The notes below the pieces were generated by a model. It saw nothing but the letters and a program-made list of their open reading frames with translations, was not told the origin of the DNA and searched no databases. From Sva-07 sp963747375 (GTDB taxonomy: Bacteria; Actinomycetota; Acidimicrobiia; Acidimicrobiales; Ilumatobacteraceae), in assembly GCA_963747375.1 (NCBI GenBank), contig CAVVFL010000002.1, forward strand, positions 372,001 through 436,000: DNA of 64,000 nt, in the 5' to 3' direction. Made by a program: the position numbers and the translations under genes. Position 1 is the stretch's first letter. Every line of letters begins with the position of its first letter. Below, one piece after another: positions 42,200-51,138 of the stretch.

Positions 42200-42985
42200 T
42201 CAGCGCGGTCCTTGGCCGTCGTCGACCTTGACGATCGTGCCGGTGACCATCTCCGAGGCCGGCGACACGAGGTACAGCAACGTGCTGTCGAGGTTCTCCG
42301 GCTGGCCGATCCGTCGCCTCGGGAAGGCCTTCGTCAGATCACCCATGCGTTCGAGCATGCCGTCGGACATCTCGGAGGCGAAGAGCCCGGGGGCGATCGC
42401 GTTCACGTTGATCCCGAACCGCGACCACTCGACGGCCAGCGCCTCGGTCAAGCGATTCACGCCGGCCTTGCTGATCGAGTACAGCGCGGCGCCGCCACCT
42501 CCATAGTGGAACCCGCCGATGGAGGAGATGTTCACCATCCGCCCCGGCAACTTCAACTCGATCAGGCGGCGGGCAACCTCGCAGGACAGGATGAACGGCG
42601 CCCGCAGGTTCGTGTCGAGCACCTGATCGATCAGCTCGGTCGGCATCCGTGTCGCGTACTGGGCATCGGGGATGCCGGCGTTGTTCACGAGGATCTGCAC
42701 CGGCCCGAGGAACTCCTCGGCGGTGGCCACGACCGAGGCGATCTGGTCGACGTCGGTGACGTCCAGCTGCACCGGAAGGCAGGTCGATCCCATGTCGGCG
42801 ATCTCCGCGGCCAGGTCGTTCAGGCGGTCGATGCGCCTGGCGGTCGCGACGACGCGGGCGCCGTTCGCGGCCAGGACGAGGGCGAAACGTCGCCCCAGCC
42901 CCGATGAGGCGCCGGTGACGAGGGCCACCTGTCCGCCGAGGTCGATCGTTGGTTCGATGGGGTCCATCCAGGCATCGAACCACAT
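42200..42985 (-). CDS. SDR-family oxidoreductase
   Basis: 261 residues; ATG at 42985 or 42967. TGASSGLG (cofactor), NNAG and NISSIGG...ALYSISKAG (Ser, Tyr, Lys) are complete. R-rich ATARRIDRLND after strand two suggests NADP. Classical SDR, substrate unknown. The 5' sequence TGTGGTTCGATG also occurs at the start of the divergent MDR gene region (about 41023), a curious match. Confidence 0.85.
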   Translation of the reverse strand: MWFDAWMDPIEPTIDLGGQVALVTGASSGLGRRFALVLAANGARVVATARRIDRLNDLAAEIADMGSTCLPVQLDVTDVDQIASVVATAEEFLGPVQILVNNAGIPDAQYATRMPTELIDQVLDTNLRAPFILSCEVARRLIELKLPGRMVNISSIGGFHYGGGGAALYSISKAGVNRLTEALAVEWSRFGINVNAIAPGLFASEMSDGMLERMGDLTKAFPRRRIGQPENLDSTLLYLVSPASEMVTGTIVKVDDGQGPR

Positions 42986-43072
42986 CGCAACGACGGTGCC
43001 GAAGGTGAACGGTGCGTGACGGCTGGCAGGTTCGGATCGGGAGTGCTCGCCGTTGGCCTACCCTGGCACCCC

Positions 43073-44203
43073 GTGAATGATATTTCTCGCATCGCGATCA
43101 GCACCGGCGGCGGCGACGCCCCGGGTCTCAACGCCGTGATTCGATCGGTCACGCTCGCCGCCCGAAACCGTGGATGGCAGGTCGTGGGCATCCGTGACGG
43201 CTTCAACGGGTTGATGCATCCCGAGGAGTATCCGAACGGGGGATTGATGGTCCTCGACCGTCAGTCGGTTCGGGGAATCCAGCACACCGGCGGGACGATC
43301 CTGGGTTCGACGAACCGCGGGAATCCGACCAGCTATCCGGTGCTCCAGCCCGATGGGACGTACGTCGAGGTCGACCGAACCGACGAGCTCATCCAACGTT
43401 TCACCGACGCCGGAATCGACGCCCTGATCACCGTCGGTGGGGACGGGTCGCTCACGATCGGGAACCATCTCTACGAGGCCGGCCTGCGAGTCATCGGTGT
43501 CCCCAAGACGATCGACAACGACCTGGACAAGACGACAGCGACATTCGGTTTCGACACCGCCGTCGATTTCGCCACCGAGTGCATCGACCGGCTGTTCACC
43601 ACGGCGACATCGCACGGACGCGTCATGGTCGTGGAAGTGATGGGCCGCGACGCCGGATGGATCGCGCTGCACACGGGTATGGCCGGCGGCGCCCACTGCA
43701 TCCTGATCCCGGAGATCCCGTACCAGCTCGAACACCTCGCCGAGACGATCCTGCAACGTGATCGCAACGGCTCGCGCTTCACGATCGTGGTCGTCGCCGA
43801 GGGAGCCCGACCGGTGGGCGGAGATGTCACCGTCATCGGCCACGCGGTCGGCCAAGCGGTCCAACTCGGTGGCGTCGGGGGCAAGGTCGCGGCGGAGATC
43901 TCGGCGCTGACCGGCAAGGAGACCCGCACCGTCGTGTTGGGTCACCTGCTGCGTGGTGGGTCGCCGACCGCCCTCGACCGGTTGCTCGGTCTGCGGTTCG
44001 GGGCCGCCGCGGTGCGGGCGCTCGACGAGGGGGAGAACGGCATCATGGTGGGTCTCCAGCCCCCGGACGTCGTGTACGTGCCGCTCTCCGAGGCGACCCG
44101 TCAACTGAAGCTGGTGCCACTCGACGGCGACACGATGCGTACGGCGCGTGACCTCGGCATCAACTTCGGCGACCGCCCGCCGTTGGACATCACCAGTGCC
44201 TGA
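43073..44203 (+). CDS. pfkA: 6-phosphofructokinase
   Basis: 376 residues from the GTG at 43073, 8 bases after TACCCT (43059-43064) with no ribosome site, so probably leaderless. ISTGGGDAPGLNAVIR, TVGGDGSLTIGNHL, VPKTIDNDLDKT (catalytic Asp) and MGRDAGWIALHTGMAGG are diagnostic. The residue pair that separates donor types is mixed: Gly in GGDGS as in ATP enzymes, Lys in PKTIDND as in pyrophosphate enzymes, a combination found in the mixed-substrate bacterial group. Donor specificity therefore stays open. Confidence 0.88.
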   Translation: MNDISRIAISTGGGDAPGLNAVIRSVTLAARNRGWQVVGIRDGFNGLMHPEEYPNGGLMVLDRQSVRGIQHTGGTILGSTNRGNPTSYPVLQPDGTYVEVDRTDELIQRFTDAGIDALITVGGDGSLTIGNHLYEAGLRVIGVPKTIDNDLDKTTATFGFDTAVDFATECIDRLFTTATSHGRVMVVEVMGRDAGWIALHTGMAGGAHCILIPEIPYQLEHLAETILQRDRNGSRFTIVVVAEGARPVGGDVTVIGHAVGQAVQLGGVGGKVAAEISALTGKETRTVVLGHLLRGGSPTALDRLLGLRFGAAAVRALDEGENGIMVGLQPPDVVYVPLSEATRQLKLVPLDGDTMRTARDLGINFGDRPPLDITSA

Positions 44204-45728
44204 CGCGTCGGTCGGACGCGCTGAACTGCTCGCTGCCACCGAGCTGCTCAAGCGCGTCGGAGCGTCACGCGACCTGCTGACGTCACTGTCGCCCGAGGAG
44301 AAGATCGAGCTGCTCAACGCCGCGGGTGACGTCTTCTGCGCCGACCCGGAGGAGCGGCGGATCCGTACGAAGGCGCTCAAGCGCCAACGCCGCTCGGCCA
44401 AGGTGCAACGTGACGAGACGGTGCTCGCGGAGACGGGGATCCGTACCCTGCGGGAGCAGACCGTGTTCACCACGCCCAACGTGTACGCGCCCCGTGGCTT
44501 CGCCCAGCACGATGTCGACGAGCCGACCTACCGTGAAACGGTCGAGCCGCAGCACTGCTACGTCTGCAAGGTCAAGTACCACGACGTGCACCACTTCTAC
44601 GACCAGCTCTGCCCCGCGTGCGCCGAGTTCAACTTCACCAAGCGGGGCGAACTCGCCGACTTGACCGGCACGGTCGCGTTGCTCACGGGCGGTCGGGTGA
44701 AGATCGGCTACCAGGCCGGGATCAAGCTGTTGCGTTGCGGCGCCTCGCTCGTGGTGGCCACACGGTTCCCACGCGATGCCGCAGCGCGATATGCGGCCGA
44801 GCCGGATTTCGAGGAGTGGGGCGACCGTCTCGAGGTGTTCGGCCTCGACCTGCGCCACACACCGAGCGTCGAAGCCTTCTGCCAGCACGTGCTGTCCACC
44901 CGCGACCGCCTCGACTTCATCGTCAACAATGCCTGTCAGACCGTTCGTCGACCGCCCGACTTCTACCGTCACATGATGGACGGCGAGGCAGCCGCGCTCG
45001 ACACACTCGACCCCGATGTCCTCCGGCTCGTCGGCGCCTACGAGGGCCTGCGCGGCTACCACCTGTTGCCGGGGTCCGGCGACGAACTCGACGTCGTGGG
45101 AACACCGCTGCCGCTGGCGGGCCTGACGCAGGCCGCAGCGATGTCGCAGACGCCGTTGCTTCCCGACGAAGTCCATGCGCAGGCCGACCTCTTCCCGGCT
45201 GGTCGCCTCGACCAGGACCTCCAGCAGATCGACCTCCGTGATCGCAACTCGTGGCGACTCCTGCTGCACGAGGTGTCGTCGGTCGAGCTGCTCGAGACGC
45301 AGCTCGTCAACGCGGTCGCGCCGTTCGTCATCAACGCCCGGCTGAGGCCGTTGATGGACGCCACGCCGGGCGACCACAAACACGTCGTGAACGTCTCGGC
45401 CGTCGAAGGGCAGTTCTACCGACTCTGCAAGACCACACGCCATCCCCACACCAACATGGCGAAGGCGGCGCTCAACATGATGACGCGCACGTCGGCGACC
45501 GACTTCCACGCGTCGGGCATCAGCATGAACAGCGTCGACACGGGCTGGGTCAGCGACGAGGACCCCCTGGCGATCGCCGAGCAGAAGACGGCGGAGCATC
45601 GCTTCCATCCGCCTCTCGACATCGTCGACGGGGCGGCCCGCATCGTCGACCCGATCATCGACGGCGCGAACACCGGCGAGCACGTGTGGGGACAGTTCCT
45701 GAAGGACTATCGGCCGACCGACTGGTAG
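44196..45728 (+). CDS. SDR oxidoreductase with N-terminal zinc-ribbon-like segment
   Basis: 510 residues from the GTG at 44196, which overlaps the phosphofructokinase stop by eight bases, so translation is coupled. Residues ~1-115 are helical and end in a four-cysteine cluster (HCYVCKVKYHDVHHFYDQLC, then PACAEFNF) that could bind zinc. From ~140 an SDR domain follows: TGGRVKIGYQAG, NNACQTVRR, and late NVSAVEGQFYR with TNMAKAALNM in place of the usual YxxxK. The missing Tyr makes catalysis uncertain. Members are twice the length of ordinary SDRs. Confidence 0.72.
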   Translation: MPDASVGRAELLAATELLKRVGASRDLLTSLSPEEKIELLNAAGDVFCADPEERRIRTKALKRQRRSAKVQRDETVLAETGIRTLREQTVFTTPNVYAPRGFAQHDVDEPTYRETVEPQHCYVCKVKYHDVHHFYDQLCPACAEFNFTKRGELADLTGTVALLTGGRVKIGYQAGIKLLRCGASLVVATRFPRDAAARYAAEPDFEEWGDRLEVFGLDLRHTPSVEAFCQHVLSTRDRLDFIVNNACQTVRRPPDFYRHMMDGEAAALDTLDPDVLRLVGAYEGLRGYHLLPGSGDELDVVGTPLPLAGLTQAAAMSQTPLLPDEVHAQADLFPAGRLDQDLQQIDLRDRNSWRLLLHEVSSVELLETQLVNAVAPFVINARLRPLMDATPGDHKHVVNVSAVEGQFYRLCKTTRHPHTNMAKAALNMMTRTSATDFHASGISMNSVDTGWVSDEDPLAIAEQKTAEHRFHPPLDIVDGAARIVDPIIDGANTGEHVWGQFLKDYRPTDW

Positions 45729-45739
45729 AAACGGTCGTC

Positions 45740-46516
45740 ATGGGGATCCACGAGTACACCGTCGAGGCGTACAACACCGCGTTCGACTCGACCAATCGGA
45801 TGCACGACGATGCGGTCGCGCAGACCTATGGCTTCCGTGGCGGGCTCGTGCCCGGAGTCGACGTCTGGGCGTACATGACACGCCCTTGCGTGGATCGATG
45901 GGGCGAGTCGTTCCTGACGGGTTCCACGATGACCGGCCGGTTCGTGCTGCCGGTGTACGACGGCGAGGTCGTGACGGTTCGGCTCGACGACGACGGTGAA
46001 CTCACCGTGACCGGCCCCGACGGTGTCGTGAGGGCGACAGGGCGCGCTGCGCTCGCCGGCGATCTCCCCGAACCGGAGCGGATCGACGCCGCCGAACGTC
46101 CCGACCCCGTCCCACCGGCGGCCCACGACACGCTCGCGGTCGGCACCACCCTCGGCACGCTGCGGTTCACGTATCGCGAGGACTCGGCGGCGATCTACCT
46201 TGGCGAGATTCGCGACGACAGCTCGACATACGCGGCCGGAGCCGTCTGCCATCCGGGGTTCCTGGCACGGCAGGCGAACGGCGTGTTGTTCCGCAACGTC
46301 GTCCTCGGACCGTGGATCCACGTCTCGACGCGTGCGACACACCGTGGAATCGTCCGCAGCGGTGACGATGTCGAGGTCCGCGGGCGAGTCGCCGACGAGT
46401 ACGAACGCAAGGGCCACCGGTTCGTCGATCTCGACGTGGAGGTCACCGCCAACGGCTCACCGGTGTGGAGTGCGTTTCACACCGCCATCTGGCGGCCGCG
46501 GTCGTCGTCGACCTGA
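45740..46516 (+). CDS. Hotdog-fold protein, MaoC/thioesterase-like
   Basis: 258 residues from the ATG at 45740. HDDAVAQTYGFRGGLVPGVD is a MaoC-type dehydratase signature with Asp and His, and a second hotdog-like half follows (HRGIVRSGDDVEVRGRVADE, GHRFVDLDVEVTANGSPVW). Double-hotdog hydratases or thioesterases act on acyl-CoA. The last 40 bases overlap the convergent monooxygenase gene. Exact activity unknown. Confidence 0.65.
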   Translation: MGIHEYTVEAYNTAFDSTNRMHDDAVAQTYGFRGGLVPGVDVWAYMTRPCVDRWGESFLTGSTMTGRFVLPVYDGEVVTVRLDDDGELTVTGPDGVVRATGRAALAGDLPEPERIDAAERPDPVPPAAHDTLAVGTTLGTLRFTYREDSAAIYLGEIRDDSSTYAAGAVCHPGFLARQANGVLFRNVVLGPWIHVSTRATHRGIVRSGDDVEVRGRVADEYERKGHRFVDLDVEVTANGSPVWSAFHTAIWRPRSSST

Positions 46517-47994
46517 ACCGACGGTCGCGCCGTGCTGAACAGCATCACGCCGTCGTCGACGGGTTCCTTGCGGAACATCCTGCGGTCTTTCGCATAGTCC
46601 TGCGGGTTGATCCACGGCTCGCGATCGCCCTGCTTGGGGAAGCGGTCGACGGCGCGCTGCACGTATCCCGACGTGAGGTGGTCGAGCATCGGCCGGGCGA
46701 CCATCGACGCGTCCGACGGCCGCAGACGCGGCGTGCAGATCGTCGTCTTCGTCTCCGCCATGTGGTTCAGGAGGCGACAGGTGTAGGTCGCGATCAGGTC
46801 GGCCCGAAGTGTCCACGACGCATTGACGTACCCGAACGTCGAGGCCAGGTTCGGCACGTCGGAGTAGGCGAACCCCTTGTACGACCAGGTGTGCGCGAAG
46901 TCGATCGGCTCGCCGTCGACGGCGAAGTCGACCTCGCCGAGGGTGACCATCTCGAGGCCGGTCGCCGTGACGATGATGTCGGCATCGAGATGCTCACCCG
47001 ACTCGAGTTCGATGCCGGTCTCGTCGAACCGGACGATCGTGTCGGTCACGACCGACGCCGTGCCGGCGTTGATCGCCTCGAACAGATCGCCGTTCGGCAC
47101 GAGGCAGAGCCGCTGATCCCACGGTGCGTACCTCGGCGTGAAATGGGTGTCGACGTCGTAGTCGGGCCCGAGCGCCTTGCGGACGCGATCGACCAGGTAC
47201 CGCTTGGCCTTGTCCGGATTGGCGCGCATCCGCTTGTACACGAACTGCTGAAGCTTGGTGTTCTTCCAACGGGTGACGCCGTAGGCGACCGAGTCGGGGA
47301 GGACCTTGCGCAGACCGTTGGCGATCACGTCGACGTCGGGGCCGGCAGCGACATAGGTGGGCGATCTTTGGAGCATCGTGACGTGGGCCGCTGTCGTCGC
47401 CATCGCCGGCACGAGCGTCATCGCCGTCGCGCCGGAGCCGATGACGACGACCCGCTTGCCGGCATCGTCGAGATCGTCGGGCCATTGCTGCGGATGGACG
47501 ATGCGGCCATGGAAGCGGTTGCGGCCCTCGAAGTCGGGGGTGTGGCCGTGACGGTACGAGTAGTAGCCCGAGCACATCGACAAGAAGTTGCAGGTGTAGG
47601 TGACGTGCTCGCCCGTGGTGGCGAGCTCGACGTCGACCGTCCACGTCGCTGATTCGCTCGACCAGTCCGCGTGACGAACGAGGTGGTTGAAGCGGATGTG
47701 CCGGTCGATGCCGTTCTCGGCGATCGTCTCGCGCAGGTAGGCCATGATCGACGGAGCGTCGGCGATCGACTTCTCGGCGTTCCACGGCTTGAACTCGTAG
47801 CCCAGCGTGTGCATGTCGCTGTCGGAGCGGATGCCGGGGTAGCGGAACAGGTCCCAGGTGCCGCCGATGTCGGCACGGCCCTCGAGGATCAGGTAGGTGC
47901 GATCGGGTGACTCGGTCTGGAGGTGGTACGCCTGGCCGATGCCCGAGAGTCCCGCTCCGACCACGAGGACGTCGACGTGGTTGCTGTCCGCCAT
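46477..47994 (-). CDS. Flavin-containing (Baeyer-Villiger-type) monooxygenase
   Basis: 505 residues. VVGAGLSGIGQAYHL binds FAD, the fingerprint FHGRIVHPQQWPDD is the FMO/BVMO motif FxGxxxHxxxW, and VVIGSGATAMTLVPAM binds NADPH; VTATGLEMV is the late conserved motif. Oxidises ketones or soft nucleophiles with O2 and NADPH. C-terminal PWINPQDYAKDR is shared with actinobacterial members. Convergent with the hotdog gene with 40 bases of overlap. Confidence 0.88.
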   Translation of the reverse strand: MADSNHVDVLVVGAGLSGIGQAYHLQTESPDRTYLILEGRADIGGTWDLFRYPGIRSDSDMHTLGYEFKPWNAEKSIADAPSIMAYLRETIAENGIDRHIRFNHLVRHADWSSESATWTVDVELATTGEHVTYTCNFLSMCSGYYSYRHGHTPDFEGRNRFHGRIVHPQQWPDDLDDAGKRVVVIGSGATAMTLVPAMATTAAHVTMLQRSPTYVAAGPDVDVIANGLRKVLPDSVAYGVTRWKNTKLQQFVYKRMRANPDKAKRYLVDRVRKALGPDYDVDTHFTPRYAPWDQRLCLVPNGDLFEAINAGTASVVTDTIVRFDETGIELESGEHLDADIIVTATGLEMVTLGEVDFAVDGEPIDFAHTWSYKGFAYSDVPNLASTFGYVNASWTLRADLIATYTCRLLNHMAETKTTICTPRLRPSDASMVARPMLDHLTSGYVQRAVDRFPKQGDREPWINPQDYAKDRRMFRKEPVDDGVMLFSTARPSVQVDDDRGRQMAV

Positions 47995-48059
47995 GCGATC
48001 GACCGTACCGGACGGAGTCTTGACGTGACGTCCCCGGCGGGCGGTCGTACCCTGGAGTC

Positions 48060-48971
48060 ATGAGTACGACGTTCGCCCCACCCACCGGGCCCGCCTCGTG
48101 GAGCCCACCCGAACCGGCGTGCGGCGGCACCCCAGCCGAGCCCGCACCTCGTCGTGGCGTGATCGTGGTGGCGATCGTCGCGATCGTCGCGCTCGCCATC
48201 GGGGCGCTGGTCGCCGTCGGGTCGTCGGGAAACGAAGGTGTCGCCCTGCCCGAACCGTTCTCGCTCGCCGCTGCTGCCCAGAACACGATCGACGCCCGCT
48301 CGGTCGAGTTCGACCTCACGGTCACGGCCGGAGATCTCGGCGATGTCACCGTGACCGGAGCGGTCGACAACGAAACCCAGCTCGTGTCGGTGTCGACCGA
48401 CCTGTCGGCGCTGGTGTCACTCGACGGACCGCTCCCGATCGGCATTGGTTCCGTCGAAATGTTGTTCGATCGCTCGACGGGCGTGATCTACATCTCGGCC
48501 GATGCCCTCGGGGGCCTGCTCCCCGGAGATTCGGCGTGGGTGTCTGCCGACCTCGGCGTGCTCGCCGAGAAGTCGGGTACGTCCCTCGACGAGATGCAGA
48601 ACGAGCTGTTGGTCGACCCCACCGAATCGGCTCGGGTGCTGCTCGACTCCGACAACGTGGTCGAGGTCGGCAACGAGTCGATCGATGGTGTCGACACCGT
48701 CCACTACGAGGTGACGGTCGATCTGGCCGAGGCCATCGCCGCGTCGCCGCAGGCCGGCTCGAAGCTCGACGAGGTCGGCATCGACGTGCCCGACACGGTC
48801 ACCTACGACGTCTGGGTCACCTCCGACAACCAACTCCGCCGGGCGTCGTTCGACGTCACAGTCGCCGATCAGAGCGTTGCGATGGTGCTCGACATGCGGC
48901 CGAGCGATCGGCCGCTCGCCACGCAGGTCCCCGCCGATTCGTTCGACATCACCGGCCTGCTCGCCTGGTGA
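48060..48971 (+). CDS. Membrane-anchored extracytoplasmic protein, LppX-like
   Basis: 303 residues; ATG at 48060 six bases after TACCCT (48048-48053), no ribosome site, a leaderless start. A Pro-rich N-terminus is followed by one helix (GVIVVAIVAIVALAIGALVA). The rest is secreted: SVEFDLTVTAGDLGDVTVTG, VEVGNESIDGVDTVHYEVTV, GIDVPDTVTYDVWVTSDNQL. The pattern resembles the LppX/LprAFG lipid-binding fold, but a transmembrane anchor replaces the lipobox. Lipid or polymer binding is inferred only. Confidence 0.65.
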   Translation: MSTTFAPPTGPASWSPPEPACGGTPAEPAPRRGVIVVAIVAIVALAIGALVAVGSSGNEGVALPEPFSLAAAAQNTIDARSVEFDLTVTAGDLGDVTVTGAVDNETQLVSVSTDLSALVSLDGPLPIGIGSVEMLFDRSTGVIYISADALGGLLPGDSAWVSADLGVLAEKSGTSLDEMQNELLVDPTESARVLLDSDNVVEVGNESIDGVDTVHYEVTVDLAEAIAASPQAGSKLDEVGIDVPDTVTYDVWVTSDNQLRRASFDVTVADQSVAMVLDMRPSDRPLATQVPADSFDITGLLAW

Positions 48972-49802
48972 GCAGCGCTGCGGCGCACCGGTGACCTGAC
49001 CTGCACGCGGCGATCGGGTCGTTCCGCCATCCGTCGGTATGGGTGAGGAACCCTGCTGCGAACGCATCGCCGGCGCCGGTGGTGTCACCGACATCACCCA
49101 CGGCCAGTCCCGCGACCTCGACCCCATCGTGGTTCGGTGAGTACACGACCGCGGGATCAGGCCCACGCTTGACGATCGTGACCGACCGGCCGACCGGGCC
49201 GTCGATCGCGAGCGTCCTGGCCTCGTCTCGATTGGCCAGGACCACGGCTGGGTCGAGATCGGTGAGGAGACGGTGCACCCGGTCGATGCCCATGGCGACC
49301 ATGACCGCGCTCGACGACACGTCGATCGACACCTCGACGCCTCGTTCGTGGGCCCAACCGATCACGGTGATCGTGGTGGCGGCCACAGCGCCGGTGGCCA
49401 GCGAGTAGAGCGGGACGTGGAGGATGCCGACGCCGTCGAGCCACGACGCATCGGGATCGGACAGATCGATGCACGCACGACGGTCGGTCAGCATCGACCG
49501 CTCCCCGGTTGCATCGACGAGCGCGACGATCGTGCCGGTCGAACCCGCACGACGCACGGCCGTCACATCGACACCGTCGGCAGTCATCTCGGCGAGCAGT
49601 GCCGAGCCGATCGCGTCGCACACCCACCTGGCCGAGGAAGCGTGCCGGGTATCCGAGCTCCGCTGCCGCCACGGCCACGTTGGCCGCACTTCCGCCCCGG
49701 CGGCGGGAGATGTGCGCGGGCGTGTCCGAGGCAACGTTCACCGGTCCGTCGATCCGCACGATGACGTCCTCGACCAGATCGCCGAGTCGTCGCCAACATC
49801 AC
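48949..49802 (-). pseudogene. PfkB-family carbohydrate kinase with two frameshifts
   Basis: Pieces in three frames join into one PfkB kinase: ATG at 49801 region (LGDLVEDVIVRIDGPVNVAS), then RRRGGSAANVAVAAAELGYP and RFLGQVG, then DAIGSALLAEMTADGVDVTA, TIVALVDATGERSMLTDRRA and the active-site GDTTGAGDAFAAGFLTH. Extra single bases near 49787 and 49622 disrupt the frame. Removing both restores a ~280-residue gene. Ribokinase-like sugar or nucleoside kinases use the final GAGD Asp as base. Decay or sequencing error. Confidence 0.75.
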
Positions 49803-49845
49803 GGGAGCACCTCCCAGCCCGGCTCAACCTCGGAACCAACCTCGG

Positions 49846-49892
49846 AAATTCGGAGCGAAGGTTGCGCAGAGCGCAACCTTCGCTCCGAATTT
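49846..49892. repeat. Perfect 22-bp inverted repeat with 3-base loop
   Basis: Arms 49846-49867 and 49871-49892 are exact reverse complements; the loop is AGA. The stem starts AAATTCGGAG and closes at GCGC. Outside it CCAACC (49836-49841) pairs partly with GGTTGG (49895-49900), lengthening the hairpin to ~65 bases. It lies between the AhpD-like gene's stop and the PfkB gene's start on the same strand. It could act as a terminator (no T-run) or be a copy of a dispersed repeat. Confidence 0.7.
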
Positions 49893-49910
49893 CGGGTTGG
49901 GGTTGGTGGG

Positions 49911-50580
49911 TCAGCCGCCATCGACGTCGTCGGACAGTGCGGGATCGTCGACGACCGCCATCACGTCGAGTCCGGCCATGCGGCCCGACGGGTCGGCCAC
50001 CTCGACGACGGGCTCGTCGACGTCGTCGTACTCGAGGCGCAGCGCCTTCGACATCGTGGCGTGCATCGCGTAGGTGCAGGTGACGTAGGTGAACTCGAGG
50101 ATCTCCTCGTCGGACAGATGCCGCTTCAGTTCGTCGAAGAGTGCATCCGGCACACGGCCGTGCTGCAAGCGTGAGGCAGTCGGTGTAGGCGAGCACCACC
50201 CGCTCGACCGGGCTCCAACAGTCGGCGACCGACCACGCGGGGATCGCGGCGACCTGCTGATCGCTGAAGCCGACATCGCGCATCGCCTTGCAGTGCTGGC
50301 TGAACACGAACCGGCTGCCGACCGCGAACCCTGCCCGCGTCTGGCCGAGCTCGCGGAGCTTGGGATCGAGGCGGCGCTTGGGGTCGCGGTAGAACTGGAA
50401 ACCGGCGGTGGTGTGGTCGAAGGCGTCCGGGACGAGCGCGAACACCGTCCACCAGTTGCCCGGCGTGCCGGACGCGGTGCCGGGTTCGACGACCGGGTCG
50501 CGGTCGTCGAAGATCATGCCGTAGATGGCCTGCGCGAGTGGATGGGCGTCGTCCTTGCCGACCTGGCCGAGGCGGGGCAC
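49911..50580 (-). pseudogene. Carboxymuconolactone decarboxylase/AhpD-like protein, one frameshift
   Basis: Start GTG at 50580, one base after the upstream VOC stop. QAIYGMIFDDRDP, FALVPDAFDHTTAGFQFYRD and LRELGQTRAGFAVGSRFVFS, with QHCKAMRDVGF carrying a His/Cys pair, are AhpD-like. Near 50167 an extra G shifts the frame; the next frame continues QHGRVPDALFDELKRHLSDE and FTYVTCTYAMHATMSKALR. Removing it yields a ~220-residue protein. Possibly a peroxidase-like or decarboxylase enzyme; the VOC neighbour suggests a catabolic pair. Confidence 0.75.
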
Positions 50581-50581
50581 G

Positions 50582-51094
50582 TCAGGCTCCCTCGGCTGCG
50601 TGGGCTGCGGCCTCGACGAGCGGGTCGACGCCGAGGAGCCGGTGGGCTTCGGCCGGCTCCGGATCGAAGCCCGGAGTGTCCCGACACAGCTCGACCATGA
50701 TGCCGTTCGGGTCGAGGTAGTACAGCGAATGGCACCACCCGTGGTCTTGCTCCATCGCCGGTTCGATGCCCTCCGCCGCCATCCGGGCCCGAACAGCCTC
50801 TTGCTGTTCGGCCGATGCTCGGAACGCACAGTGGTTCACCCAGAACGGCAGGCCCACGCCGTCGGAGACATCGGTGGTCCATCCCGGTTTCTCACCGACC
50901 TGATGGAGTTCGAAGAACGCGATCGCTTCGGCCTCACCGTTGTTCGCACCGATGTCGTAGAAGACATGACGGATCCAGCTCTCGCCGAGCGCGGTGATCT
51001 CGGTGTGCACCAGCGGGAACCCCATGAGATCCTCGTAGAAATGAGTCGTCGCATCGACGTCACGAGTGGCATAGGCGACATGGTGCAGCGGCAT
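50582..51094 (-). CDS. VOC-family protein (glyoxalase/dioxygenase fold)
   Basis: 170 residues from the ATG at 51094. LHHVAYATRDVDATTHFYED, FWVNHCAFRASAEQQEAV and SLYYLDPNGIMVELCRDTPG are the paired beta-alpha-beta modules; H5, H110 region and the Glu of VELC are probable metal ligands. DPNGIMVE is typical of extradiol dioxygenase or glyoxalase-like members. One base upstream of the AhpD-like gene, so co-transcribed. Confidence 0.83.
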   Translation of the reverse strand: MPLHHVAYATRDVDATTHFYEDLMGFPLVHTEITALGESWIRHVFYDIGANNGEAEAIAFFELHQVGEKPGWTTDVSDGVGLPFWVNHCAFRASAEQQEAVRARMAAEGIEPAMEQDHGWCHSLYYLDPNGIMVELCRDTPGFDPEPAEAHRLLGVDPLVEAAAHAAEGA

Positions 51095-51138
51095 GCCGCG
51101 AGCGTAGATCCCGCGCCCTGGCCGACTAGTAAGGGGAC

